In this document: piece after piece, positions 36,505-46,364 of the stretch
Layout: each line of letters starts with the position of its first letter
How positions within the stretch are numbered: the stretch's first letter is position 1
From: Streptomyces sp. NBC_01431
GTDB taxonomy: Bacteria; Actinomycetota; Actinomycetes; Streptomycetales; Streptomycetaceae
Assembly (NCBI RefSeq): GCF_036231355.1
Contig: NZ_CP109496.1
Span: forward strand, 3,286,001 to 3,350,000
Direction: 5' to 3'
Length of the DNA: 64,000 nt
Translations under genes and position numbers: made by a program
The notes under the pieces: model-generated
Told to the model about the DNA's origin: nothing
The model's database searches: none
What the model saw: the letters and a program-made list of their open reading frames with translations, nothing else

Positions 36505-37749
36505 ATGCCCGCAGACCTCGCCGTCATCGGACTCGGCCACCTGGGCCTGCCCCTCGCCCAAGCCGCCGTCGCCGCCGGCATCCAGACCGTCGGCCATGAC
36601 ACCGATCCGCGCACCATCGCGGAACTCAACGCGGGACGCACCCCCGTCGACGGCTCGCTCACCCCCGCCGACCTGCGCCGGATGCTCTCGGGGGGCTTCC
36701 GGACCGCCACCGACCCCGCGGAACTCGGCCGGGTCCGTACCGCCGTCATCTGCGCGCCCGCCCGCCTCGCCGCCGACCGCACCCTCGACCTCAGTGCGGT
36801 CGCCGAGGCGGCCCGCGCGCTCGCCGGGCGGCTGCGCCCGCACACCACCGTCATCCTGGAGTCGGCCGGACACCCCGGAACCACCGGGGAGTTCGTCCGC
36901 CCGATCCTCGAAGAGGGCTCGGGCCTGCGGGCCGGGCGCGACTTCCACCTCGCCTGTTCGCCCAGCCGCGTCGAGCCCGGCAACCGCACCCACCCCTACG
37001 CGGCCATCCCCAAGGTCATCGGCGGCCTCACCCCCGCCTGCACCGAATCGGCCGCCGCGTTCTACGGCCGGCTCACCGACAAGGTGGTGCGCGCCCGGGG
37101 GCTGCGCGAGGCCGAGATGTCCAAGCTTCTGGAAACCAACTTCCGGCACGTCAACATCGCCCTGGTCAACGAAATGGCGGTGCTCTGCCACGACATGGGC
37201 GTCGACCTGTGGGACGTCATCCGCTGTGCGGAGACCAAGCCGTTCGGCTTCCAGGCCTTCAGGCCCGGTCCGGGCGTCGGCGGTCACGGCATCCCGCTCG
37301 ACCCCGCCCCGCTCCCCTACGCGGGCCTGCGCATGGTCGGTCTCGCCCGCGAGATCAACGCGCACATGCCCAGCTACGTCATCCAGCGCTCCACCGCGCT
37401 CCTCAACGAGCACGGCAAGTCGGCCCGCGGCGCCCGCGTCCTGCTGCTCGGCGTCACCTACAAGCCGGACTCACCCGACCAGGAGGGCTCGCCCGCCCAC
37501 GAGATCGCCGGACGGCTGATGGATCTGGGCGCCCAGATCACGTACCACGATCCGCACGTGCCCACCTGGCGCGTGCGCGACCAGCCGGTTCCGCGCGCGG
37601 ACTCGCTGTACGAGGCCGCCGCCCACGCCGATCTGACCGTGCTGCTCCAGCACCACCGCACGTACGACCTCCAGGGCCTCGCGGTCAAGGCGCAGCTCCT
37701 CCTGGACACCCGCGGCGCGACCCCGGCGGGAGCCGCCCACCGGCTCTGA
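36505..37749 (+). CDS. UDP-glucose/UDP-ManNAc-type nucleotide-sugar dehydrogenase homologue, catalytic Cys replaced
   Basis: 414 residues from an ATG with GGAAAGGA upstream. It has the three-domain UDPGDH/WecC layout: Rossmann motif LAVIGLGHLGLPLAQ, central domain with SKLLETNFRHVNIALVNE (conserved Lys and Asn), and C-terminal UDP-binding domain (LLLGVTYKPDSPDQEGSPAHEI). The usual GGHCIPxDP motif reads VGGHGIPLDP: the codon is GGC, one base from TGC. The Cys forms the thiohemiacetal in the second oxidation, so this enzyme may stop at the aldehyde, work differently, or not oxidise at all. Homologues act in making uronic acids for surface polymers. Confidence 0.9.
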   Translation: MPADLAVIGLGHLGLPLAQAAVAAGIQTVGHDTDPRTIAELNAGRTPVDGSLTPADLRRMLSGGFRTATDPAELGRVRTAVICAPARLAADRTLDLSAVAEAARALAGRLRPHTTVILESAGHPGTTGEFVRPILEEGSGLRAGRDFHLACSPSRVEPGNRTHPYAAIPKVIGGLTPACTESAAAFYGRLTDKVVRARGLREAEMSKLLETNFRHVNIALVNEMAVLCHDMGVDLWDVIRCAETKPFGFQAFRPGPGVGGHGIPLDPAPLPYAGLRMVGLAREINAHMPSYVIQRSTALLNEHGKSARGARVLLLGVTYKPDSPDQEGSPAHEIAGRLMDLGAQITYHDPHVPTWRVRDQPVPRADSLYEAAAHADLTVLLQHHRTYDLQGLAVKAQLLLDTRGATPAGAAHRL

Positions 37750-37860
37750 ATCAGGGACTTACAAATTTCATATGACCACGCGGTCACAGGCTGCTAATCT
37801 TCGGGGCCGCTCAATCGCACAATCGTGCGCTTGTCCATGTTTCCAGGGGGGAACGCGAAG

Positions 37861-38388
37861 ATGAGTCAGTCCTTTCCGCCGCCACAGCAGCCGGGTCAGC
37901 AGCCGGGCCAGTTCGAGCAGGCCCAGCAGCCGCAGGGAGGCTTCGGCTACCCGATGGCTCCGATGGCCCCGCCGGCCGCTCCGGTGCGGAACAACTTCGC
38001 GCTCGGCCTGATCGCCGCGATCGTCGCCGCCCTGGTCACCGCGGGCATCTACGGTGCGATCATCGGCGCCACCAAGCACGAGATCGGTTACGCGGCCGTC
38101 GGCGTCGGCTTCCTGGTCGGCTTCGCCGCGGGCAAGGCTGGCGGCCGCAACCCCGCGCTGCCCGTCATCGGCGCCGTGCTCTCGCTGGTCGCCGTCTACT
38201 TCGGCCAGCTCCTCGGTGAGGCGATCATCGCCTCCAAGGAGCTCCCGGTGACCGTCTCGGAGCTGTTCTTCCAGCACTTCAGCCTCCTGAACGAGGCCTG
38301 GAAGGCCGACGCCGACCCGCTCACCTTCCTGTTCTTCGCGATCGCCGCGGTGGCCGCCTTCTCGGGCGCCAAGAAGGCCTCCGTCTGA
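37861..38388 (+). CDS. Small membrane protein with Pro/Gln-rich N-terminus
   Basis: 175 residues from the ATG at 37861 (AGGGGGG 10 bases upstream). The first 40 residues are Pro/Gln-rich (SQSFPPPQQPGQQPGQ). Three to four hydrophobic helices follow (LGLIAAIVAALVTAGIYGAIIG, AAVGVGFLVGFAAGKAG, LPVIGAVLSLVAVYFGQLLG and a last one at the C-terminus). It resembles cytosolic-tail proteins of unknown function common in Streptomyces; no catalytic motif. It stands alone, with a strong terminator shared with guaB3. Confidence 0.85.
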   Translation: MSQSFPPPQQPGQQPGQFEQAQQPQGGFGYPMAPMAPPAAPVRNNFALGLIAAIVAALVTAGIYGAIIGATKHEIGYAAVGVGFLVGFAAGKAGGRNPALPVIGAVLSLVAVYFGQLLGEAIIASKELPVTVSELFFQHFSLLNEAWKADADPLTFLFFAIAAVAAFSGAKKASV

Positions 38389-38402
38389 GCAGCCGCACGA
38401 CA

Positions 38403-38457
38403 CCGCACAACGAAGGGGCCCTGATCGCCAGCCGATCCGGGCCCCTTCGTTGTGCGG
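38403..38457. terminator. Bidirectional terminator between convergent genes
   Basis: A perfect 19-bp stem (38403-38421 with 38439-38457) and 17-nt loop between the membrane protein gene and guaB3. TTCG occurs in the arm, but there is no T tract. Confidence 0.9.
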
Positions 38458-38463
38458 CTGACC

Positions 38464-39588
38464 TCAGCGCTTGTGCTGCGCGTCCGCCACCGTGACCTCG
38501 ACCCGCTGGAACTCCTTGAGCTCGCTGTAACCAGTCGTCGCCATCGAGCGGCGCAGGGCGCCGAACAGGTTCATCGAACCGTCCGGGGTGTGCGAGGGAC
38601 CGGTGAGGATCTCCTCCGTGGTGCCCACGATGCCCAGGTCGACGAGCTTGCCGCGCGGCACGTCCTCGTGGACGGCTTCCATGCCCCAGTGGTGGCCGCG
38701 GCCCGGCGCGTCGGTGGCGCGGGCCAGCGGGGAGCCGATCATCACCGAGTCGGCGCCGCAGGCGACGGCCTTGGGGATGTCGCCGGACCAGCCGACCCCG
38801 CCGTCCGCGATGACGTGCACGTACCGACCGCCGGACTCGTCCATGTAGTCGCGGCGGGCCGCGGCGACATCGGCGACGGCGGTGGCCATCGGGACCTGGA
38901 TGCCCAGGACGTTGCGGGTGGTGTGCGCGGCGCCGCCGCCGAAGCCCACCAGGACGCCGGCCGCACCGGTGCGCATCAGGTGCAGGGCAGCCGTGTACGT
39001 GGCGCAGCCGCCGACGATGACCGGGACGTCCAGCTCGTAGATGAACTGCTTCAGGTTGAGCGGCTCGGCGGCGCCCGAGACGTGCTCGGCCGAGACGGTG
39101 GTGCCACGGATGACGAAGATGTCGACGCCCGCGTCCACGACGGCCTTGGAGAACTGGGCGGTGCGCTGCGGGGAGAGCGCGGCGGCGGTGACCACACCGG
39201 AGTCGCGCACCTCCTTGATGCGCCGGCCGATCAGCTCTTCCTTGATCGGGGCCGCGTAGATCTCCTGAAGGCGGCGGGTCGCGGCGGCCTCGTCCAGCTC
39301 GGCGACCTCGTCGAGCAGCGGCTGCGGGTCCTCGTACCGGGTCCACAGACCTTCGAGGTTCAGCACGCCCAGGCCGCCGAGCTCGCCGATGCGGATCGCC
39401 GTCTGCGGCGAGACCACGGAGTCCATGGGGGCGGCCAGGAAGGGCAGTTCAAAACGGTAGGCATCGATCTGCCAGGCGATCGAGACCTCCTTCGGGTCCC
39501 GGGTGCGCCGGCTCGGGACGATGGCGATGTCGTCGAACGCGTACGCCCTGCGGCCGCGCTTGCCGCGCCCGATCTCGATCTCAGTCAC
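38464..39588 (-). CDS. guaB3: GuaB3-type IMP dehydrogenase family protein
   Basis: 374 residues, the length of the GuaB3 group, which lacks CBS domains. It starts MTEIEIGRGKRGRRAYAFDDIAIVPS. The (beta/alpha)8 barrel has a phosphate-binding region ending HVIADGGVGWSGDIPKA. The catalytic-loop area differs from true IMPDH: FGGGAAHTTRN replaces GSICTTR, so the active-site Cys is absent. The product is annotated as an IMP dehydrogenase-related enzyme; studied members of this group have been proposed to act as GMP reductase. It is downstream of guaB on the same strand with a stem-loop between them. Confidence 0.92.
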   Translation of the reverse strand: MTEIEIGRGKRGRRAYAFDDIAIVPSRRTRDPKEVSIAWQIDAYRFELPFLAAPMDSVVSPQTAIRIGELGGLGVLNLEGLWTRYEDPQPLLDEVAELDEAAATRRLQEIYAAPIKEELIGRRIKEVRDSGVVTAAALSPQRTAQFSKAVVDAGVDIFVIRGTTVSAEHVSGAAEPLNLKQFIYELDVPVIVGGCATYTAALHLMRTGAAGVLVGFGGGAAHTTRNVLGIQVPMATAVADVAAARRDYMDESGGRYVHVIADGGVGWSGDIPKAVACGADSVMIGSPLARATDAPGRGHHWGMEAVHEDVPRGKLVDLGIVGTTEEILTGPSHTPDGSMNLFGALRRSMATTGYSELKEFQRVEVTVADAQHKR

Positions 39589-39643
39589 GTTGTGTGGGCC
39601 TTTCCCTCTACGTCTGCATGCCCCAGTATCCCCGACACAGCGC

Positions 39644-39680
39644 CGAGGGGCGGCCCCGGGAACTCCGGGGCCGCCCCTCG
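39644..39680 (-). terminator. Stem-loop between guaB and guaB3
   Basis: A 16-bp stem (39644-39659 with 39665-39680) and five-base loop just after guaB. It suggests that guaB has its own 3' end and guaB3 its own promoter. Confidence 0.8.
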
Positions 39681-39695
39681 GGCGCTCTGCGGGCG

Positions 39696-41312
<1,617 letters not shown>

Positions 41313-41362
41313 TCACATCGGCGTACGCCGCATAAGGCTCCCCGCGCTCACAAGAGGCGCGC

Positions 41363-42037
41363 CTACTGCTCCGCGAGGGCCCGCAGCCTGCTCAGCGCGC
41401 GGTGCTGGGCCACCCGGACCGCGCCGGGCGACATCCCCAGCATCTGGCCGGTCTCCTCGGCGGTGAGGCCGACGGCGACCCGCAGCACCAGGAGCTCCCG
41501 CTGGTTCTCCGGGAGGTTGGCGAGCAGCTTCTTGGCCCACTCCGCGTCGCTGCTGAGCAGCGCCCGCTCCTCGGGGCCGAGCGAATCGTCGGGGCGCTCC
41601 GGCATCTCGTCGGACGGCACGGCCGTCGAACCGGGGTGGCGCATCGCGGCCCGCTGGAGGTCGGCGACCTTGTGCGAGGCGATGGCGAAGACGAAGGCCT
41701 CGAAGGGCCGCCCGGTGTCGCGGTAGCGCGGCAGCGCCATCAGGACGGCGACGCAGACTTCCTGGGCCAGATCCTCGACGAAGTGGCGAGCATCACCCGG
41801 AAGGCGGCTGAGCCGGGTGCGGCAGTAGCGCAGTGCGAGGGGGTGGACGTGCGCGAGGAGATCGTGCGTGGCCTGCTCGTCGCCGTCGACCGCACGGTGA
41901 ACGAGTGCACCGATGACCCCTTGGGCCGCAGCCTCGTCGTCGCGCATCGATCCATGGTGCCCCGGCGCCGCCCCGTCCGCGGCACCGCGTCCGTAGTTGT
42001 GCACTGAAGCGTTATGAGCGGGTGCGCCGGAACTCAT
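41363..42037 (-). CDS. shbA: ECF-type RNA polymerase sigma factor, ShbA/SigD-like
   Basis: 224 residues from the ATG at 42037, chosen for the GGAGGGGGG upstream; an ATG at 41947 is an alternative. Sigma region 2 ([54 protein letters not shown]) and region 4 ([45 protein letters not shown]) are both complete. No anti-sigma gene is adjacent. The position next to bldM, whiD and guaB matches ShbA of Streptomyces, reported to drive transcription of the housekeeping sigma gene hrdB, and SigD of mycobacteria (from memory). The gene name rests on context. Confidence 0.88.
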   Translation of the reverse strand: MSSGAPAHNASVHNYGRGAADGAAPGHHGSMRDDEAAAQGVIGALVHRAVDGDEQATHDLLAHVHPLALRYCRTRLSRLPGDARHFVEDLAQEVCVAVLMALPRYRDTGRPFEAFVFAIASHKVADLQRAAMRHPGSTAVPSDEMPERPDDSLGPEERALLSSDAEWAKKLLANLPENQRELLVLRVAVGLTAEETGQMLGMSPGAVRVAQHRALSRLRALAEQ

Positions 42038-42200
42038 CCCCTGCACCCCCCTCCCGCTCGACCGACCTGTCCCCGAGGAACTCCACACCTACAAGGATGC
42101 GGCATCGCGGCGGAAGCAACACCTCTGCTGCCGTTCGCGGGGCGACCGGGCCCGTCCGCCCGGCGGCGGACGGGGCTCCGACCGGCTGTGCAAACCGCCG

Positions 42201-42812
42201 TCAGCGCACCAGACCCCAGCGGAAACCGAGCGCCACGGCGTGCGCCCGGTCCGAGGCACCGAGCTTCTTGAACAGCCGCCGGGCGTGCGTCTTGACCGTG
42301 TCCTCGGACAGGAACAGCTCGCGGCCGATCTCCGCGTTGGAGCGGCCGTGGCTCATGCCTTCGAGCACCTGGATCTCACGCGCGGTGAGCGTGGGCGCCG
42401 CGCCCATCTCGGCCGACCGCAGTCTGCGCGGGGCGAGCCGCCAGGTCGGGTCGGCGAGCGCCTGGGTGACGGTCGCCCGCAGCTCGGCGCGCGAGGCGTC
42501 CTTGTGCAGGTAGCCGCGGGCGCCGGCGGCGACCGCGAGCGCGACCCCGTCGAGGTCTTCGGCGACCGTGAGCATGATGATCCGGGCACCCGGATCCGCG
42601 GACAGCAGCCGCCGGACGGTCTCCACACCGCCCAGTCCGGGCATGCGTACGTCCATCAGAATCAGGTCCGAGCGGTCGGCACCCCAGCGGCGGAGGACTT
42701 CCTCGCCGTTGGCCGCCGTCGTCACACGCTCGACGCCGGGCACGGTCGCAACCGCGCGGCGGAGCGCCTCGCGGGCAAGCGGGGAGTCGTCGCAGACGAG
42801 GACTGATGTCAT
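42201..42812 (-). CDS. bldM: BldM, atypical response regulator of sporulation
   Basis: 203 residues, exactly the known BldM length, with GGAGGG before the ATG. The receiver domain has Asp 54 (LILMDVRMPG). The C-terminal LuxR-type helix-turn-helix contains LTAREIQVLEGMSHG and SEDTVKTHARRLFKKLG. There is no partner kinase. BldM is known to work without phosphorylation of Asp 54, as a homodimer on early developmental genes and as a heterodimer with WhiI on late ones. A sigma-BldN-type promoter lies upstream. It is divergent from whiD, as in S. coelicolor. Confidence 0.97.
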   Translation of the reverse strand: MTSVLVCDDSPLAREALRRAVATVPGVERVTTAANGEEVLRRWGADRSDLILMDVRMPGLGGVETVRRLLSADPGARIIMLTVAEDLDGVALAVAAGARGYLHKDASRAELRATVTQALADPTWRLAPRRLRSAEMGAAPTLTAREIQVLEGMSHGRSNAEIGRELFLSEDTVKTHARRLFKKLGASDRAHAVALGFRWGLVR

Positions 42813-43239
42813 GGCCGCCCTCCGCAGCTGATGCGCGTCACCTTGAGCCTCCAGGCTGGGTACATGTGTCACCTGTGCGATTGACGCTCTCGGACACCTG
42901 CCCGAGCGCTTGTTCTTTCAATCGCTCCGCACTCTCAACGACGGTCACTCGAAAGAGTTACGGGTCGGACGGGCACGTTCGGCACTCTACGTGAGGAAGC
43001 GCGCACACAGGAGAGCGCCGCGAGTCCGGCGCCCAACTTTTTGACCTATGCCCCATTTAGCAGCTTTTCTTCCCTTTTGCTGGTGTCTGTGACTAGATTC
43101 CCAATGAGTCATATTTACATCTACTTCTACAGGAGATGTACCTTCGTCGGTACGTACGTTTCGGATGAGCCCTCGTGCGCACCCGTCCCGTACCGGCCGC
43201 CCATCCGTCTCAGCACACGGCTTCAAGGGGACTAGAGCA
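42813..43239. other. bldM-whiD divergent control region
   Basis: No gene is visible in 427 bases between two developmental regulators. The bldM side has the sigma-BldN-like promoter. From about 43030 to 43160 the GC content falls far below the genome level (CTTTTCTTCCCTTTTGCTGG). Within it, TACATCT at 43116-43122 and AGATGTA at 43134-43140 form an inverted repeat, and a short palindrome GGTACGTACG follows near 43150. A TAGATT near 43094 could serve as a whiD -10. Multiple promoters and operators are likely. Confidence 0.6.
42935..42962 (-). promoter_or_regulatory. Sigma-BldN-type promoter of bldM
   Basis: Read on the minus strand: CGTAAC (42962-42957), 16 bases, CGTTGA (42940-42935). This is an exact match to the consensus I know for sigma-BldN promoters, including the spacer. 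It places transcription start about 115 bases before the bldM ATG. Confidence 0.88.
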
Positions 43240-43566
43240 ATGGCAGATTTCTCCCGCCTTCCCGGACCGAACGCCGATCTGTGGGACTGGCAGCTCCTCG
43301 CGGCCTGCCGCGGGGTCGACAGCTCGCTCTTCTTCCACCCGGAGGGCGAGCGCGGCGCGGCACGGAGTGCGCGCGAGAGCTCGGCGAAAGAGGTGTGCAT
43401 GCGCTGCCCGGTGCGTGCACAGTGCGCGGCCCACGCCCTGGCGGTACGGGAGCCCTACGGGGTGTGGGGCGGACTCACCGAGGATGAGCGCGAAGAACTC
43501 ATGGGCAGGGCCCGTAACCGCCTGGTGACGGCGGCCGCACCGGCCGTCGGCATGGGGCCCAGCTGA
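43240..43566 (+). CDS. whiD: WhiD, WhiB-like [4Fe-4S] sporulation protein
   Basis: 108 residues from the ATG at 43240; the start MADFSRLPGP matches WhiD. Four Fe-S ligand cysteines are in place: C23 (LAACRG), then the VCMRCP pair at about 53 and 56, and QCAAHA at about 62. The Wbl turn GVWGGLTEDER and a basic RARNR tail follow. WhiD binds an oxygen- and NO-sensitive [4Fe-4S] cluster and the principal sigma factor, and is needed for late spore-septum and spore-wall maturation. It is divergent from bldM, with which it shares a long control region, and corresponds to WhiB3 of mycobacteria. Confidence 0.96.
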   Translation: MADFSRLPGPNADLWDWQLLAACRGVDSSLFFHPEGERGAARSARESSAKEVCMRCPVRAQCAAHALAVREPYGVWGGLTEDEREELMGRARNRLVTAAAPAVGMGPS

Positions 43567-43670
43567 GCGAGCCCGGATCGGACCGGATCAGAAGAAACGT
43601 TCCTGCGCCGTTTGGTCCAGCGGCGTCGGCAAAGTCGTGCCCCGGCGCCCCCTGGTAGCGCCCGGCGCCC

Positions 43671-44564
43671 TCAGCCGCGCGTGGCGGCGCGGACCAGCTC
43701 GTCCAGGGTGGCCGCGACGGCCGGAACCCGGGCCAGGTCGGGCAGCGTGAGCGCCACGATCTCCCGCTCGACGGCGGGCTCGACGGTCACCGTCCGCGCC
43801 CCCTTGGGCCGCACGGACTCGATCGCGAGCTCCGGCAGCACCGCGACACCGAGCCCCGCCCCGACCAGACCGATCACCGCCGGGTAGTCGTCCGTGGCGA
43901 AGTCGATGCGCGGGGTGAACCCGGACTCCTCGCAGACCTCCACCAGCTGACGGCGACAGCGGGGGCAGCCCGCGATCCACGGCTCACCGGCCAGGTCCTT
44001 GATGGCGACGGTGCCCGCCTCGGCCAGCGCGTGCCCCTCGGGAACCAGCCCCACCAGGCGGTCGACCAGCAGCGGGCGCACCACCAGGTCGTCCCACTCC
44101 GTGGCGTTCGAGCCGTACCGGAAGGCCAGCGCGACGTCGCAGTCGCCGTCGCGGAGCATCTCCACCGAATGCGGCGGCTCGGCATCCACGAGGGAGACGC
44201 GGGTACCGGGATGCGCGGCACGCAGCGCGGCGAGCGCGGTCGGTACCAGCGTGGAGGACCCGCTCGGGAAGGAGACCAGGCGCACCCGCCCGGCCCGCAG
44301 GCCCGCGATGGCGGCGATCTCCTCCTCCGCGGCGGTCAGCCCGGCCAGGATGCCGGAGGCGTGCCGGACCAGCACCTCGCCGGCCTGCGTCAGACGCATC
44401 TCGCGGCCGGTGCGGATGAGCAGCGGGGTGCGGGCCGACGATTCGAGGGCTTTCATCTGCTGGCTGACGGCGGGCTGGGTGCAGCCCAGCTCTCGGGCCG
44501 CCGCCGAGAAGGAGCCGGTGGTGGCGACGGCGCGCAGGACGCGGAGATGACGGGCCTCGATCAT
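43671..44564 (-). CDS. LysR-family transcriptional regulator
   Basis: 297 residues from the ATG at 44564; the open frame continues upstream through the antisense of the MOSC gene and is not coding. An N-terminal winged HTH is clear (LRVLRAVATTGSFSAAARELGCTQPAVSQQMKALE). A LysR substrate-binding domain follows (GRVRLVSFPSGSSTLVPTAL, LVGLVPEGHALAEAG), with a Cys-rich GCPRCRRQL segment that is unusual. It is divergent from the MOSC gene 81 bases away, its likely target. Effector unknown. Confidence 0.93.
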   Translation of the reverse strand: MIEARHLRVLRAVATTGSFSAAARELGCTQPAVSQQMKALESSARTPLLIRTGREMRLTQAGEVLVRHASGILAGLTAAEEEIAAIAGLRAGRVRLVSFPSGSSTLVPTALAALRAAHPGTRVSLVDAEPPHSVEMLRDGDCDVALAFRYGSNATEWDDLVVRPLLVDRLVGLVPEGHALAEAGTVAIKDLAGEPWIAGCPRCRRQLVEVCEESGFTPRIDFATDDYPAVIGLVGAGLGVAVLPELAIESVRPKGARTVTVEPAVEREIVALTLPDLARVPAVAATLDELVRAATRG

Positions 44565-44645
44565 TTCTTCATCATAAGCGAATCTTGGAGACTGCGGAGA
44601 AAAATCGTGCATAACTTTGGGTTTGCCTCGGCTAGCGTTCGCTGA

Positions 44646-45314
44646 ATGGAACTCCTGTCTGTGAACCTGGGCCGCGCCATGGCCGTCGACTACACCGACG
44701 CCGAAGGCGGCCTGACCGGTATGAACAAGCGGCCGGTGACCGGCCCGGTCCGGGTCTTCGCGCCGGGGCCCAGGGGTGCGGGCGGCAGCGGCGCCGAGGG
44801 CGACGATGTCTGCGACAGGCGCCACCACGGCGGGGACCACCAGGCGCTCTACGCCTACGCCCGCGAGGATCTGGACGTGTGGGCCGAGGAGTTCGGCCGC
44901 GAACTGCCCAGCGGATCGTTCGGCGAGAACCTCACGACGTACGGCATCGATGTGAACGACGCCCGGATCGGCGAGCGTTGGCGGATCGGCCGGAACGTCG
45001 TCGTCGAGGTGGCGTCCGGACGCATCCCCTGCCGTACGTTCGCGAGCTGGCTCAATCAGAAGGGCTGGGTCAAGCGCTTCACCCAGGCGGCAGTGCCGGG
45101 TGCGTACTTGCGGGTGATCGAGCCGGGAGAGATCCGTGCGGGCGACCCGATCGAAGTGATCGAGCGACCGGATCACGAGGTTTCGGTCACGTTCTGGTTC
45201 CGGGCGTTCACGACCGAGCGGACGCTGCTGCCGCGCACCCTCGCCGCAGGCGAGGCCATGGAGCCCGAGGCGCACGAGACCGTACGGAAGTACCTGGCCA
45301 AGCACGCCGCTTAG
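44646..45314 (+). CDS. MOSC-domain protein (YiiM-like)
   Basis: 222 residues from the ATG at 44646; no clear ribosome site, so it may be leaderless or weakly translated. YiiM/MOSC features are present: CDRRHHGGDHQALYAYARED, SGSFGENLTTYGID, and the molybdenum-liganding Cys of the family in ASGRIPCRTF. The C-terminal 3-alpha extension (TTERTLLPRTLAAG) is typical. Relatives bind the molybdenum cofactor and reduce N-hydroxylated compounds such as 6-hydroxylaminopurine. A divergent LysR regulator sits next to it. Confidence 0.92.
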   Translation: MELLSVNLGRAMAVDYTDAEGGLTGMNKRPVTGPVRVFAPGPRGAGGSGAEGDDVCDRRHHGGDHQALYAYAREDLDVWAEEFGRELPSGSFGENLTTYGIDVNDARIGERWRIGRNVVVEVASGRIPCRTFASWLNQKGWVKRFTQAAVPGAYLRVIEPGEIRAGDPIEVIERPDHEVSVTFWFRAFTTERTLLPRTLAAGEAMEPEAHETVRKYLAKHAA

Positions 45315-45426
45315 GGGAGGGCGCCGACCCGGCCCGGAAGAACTGTCGGTATTGGGCCAGTTCATGCGGATGGGGGCCGGACCGGGGGCGGTCACCGCAC
45401 CGCCACCGGGGCACTAACGTGCGCGT

Positions 45427-46200
45427 ATGACGACTGCACTGATTACGGGAGCGACGGCGGGCATCGGCGCCGCGTTCGCGCGGCGCCTGGCGGCCGATGG
45501 ACACGATCTGGTGCTGGTGGCCCGGGACACCAAGCGGCTGCGCGAGCAGGCCACCGAGTTGCACGACCGGCACGGCATCGAGGCCGAGGTGCTGACCGCC
45601 GACCTGTCCACCGAGGACGGGATCGCCGCGGTCGAGGCGCGCCTCTCGCAGCCCAGACAGCCGGTCGATCTCCTGGTCAACAACGCCGGGTTCGGCAACA
45701 AGGGCAGTTATCTGGACGTTTCCATGGCCGACGAGCTGACCATGGTGAAGGTGCACATCGAGGCGGTGCTCCGGCTGACGTCGGCGGCGGCCTCCTCGAT
45801 GCGCGAGCGCGGGCGCGGCGGGGTCGTCAACGTGGCCTCGGTCGCCGCCTTCGTACCGCGCGGCACCTATGGCGCGTCCAAGGCGTGGGTCGTGCAGTTC
45901 ACGCAGGGCGCGGCCCGGGACCTCGCCGGGTCCGGGGTGCGCCTGATGGCGCTGTGCCCCGGGTTCGTGCGCACCGAGTTCCACCAGCGGGCCGGCATGG
46001 GCACCGACAACATCCCTGGCTGGCTGTGGCTGGACGCCGACAAGCTGGTGGCGGCGGCCCTGAGCGACCTCGCCCGCGGGAAGTCGCTGTCGATCCCGGA
46101 CCCGCGCTACAAGGCGCTGATGGGCGCGGTGAAGCTGGCGCCGCGCGGCCTGCTCGGCGGGATCACCTCCAAGACGGGCCGCAAGTACGGGCCGAAGTGA
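45427..46200 (+). CDS. Short-chain dehydrogenase/reductase
   Basis: 257 residues. Classical SDR motifs are complete: cofactor site TGATAGIG at 8-15, DLLVNNAG, a catalytic Ser in NVASVAAF and the Tyr-x-x-x-Lys pair in YGASKAW. PGFVRTEF follows. NADP+ preference is suggested by the Arg after the second strand (VARDTKRL). Substrate unknown. TAACGT ends six bases before the ATG, so the mRNA is probably leaderless. A small stem-loop follows the stop. Confidence 0.93.
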   Translation: MTTALITGATAGIGAAFARRLAADGHDLVLVARDTKRLREQATELHDRHGIEAEVLTADLSTEDGIAAVEARLSQPRQPVDLLVNNAGFGNKGSYLDVSMADELTMVKVHIEAVLRLTSAAASSMRERGRGGVVNVASVAAFVPRGTYGASKAWVVQFTQGAARDLAGSGVRLMALCPGFVRTEFHQRAGMGTDNIPGWLWLDADKLVAAALSDLARGKSLSIPDPRYKALMGAVKLAPRGLLGGITSKTGRKYGPK

Positions 46201-46204
46201 CCTG

Positions 46205-46225
46205 GGGGCGTCCGGTTGACGCCCC
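46205..46225. terminator. Short stem-loop between convergent genes
   Basis: GGGGCGTC at 46205-46212 pairs with GACGCCCC at 46218-46225 (8 bp, five-base loop), five bases after the dehydrogenase stop. Confidence 0.6.
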
Positions 46226-46364
46226 TCAGTTCCGGCGGTTCCGGGCCTCGGTGGCTGAGTAGTCGACGTTGTACTTACGCCCGTGGTGCGGGGCGGCGTT
46301 GGCGACCGGTCGGCGAGCACGGCGGCTGCCGACGCGGTGCCGTCGGCGGCGGTGCGGCGAGGTC

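Noticed and set aside
42987..43400. 137-codon minus-strand ORF over the whiD promoter
   Set aside because: It overlaps whiD antisense, runs through the AT-rich control region, and has no homology or ribosome site.
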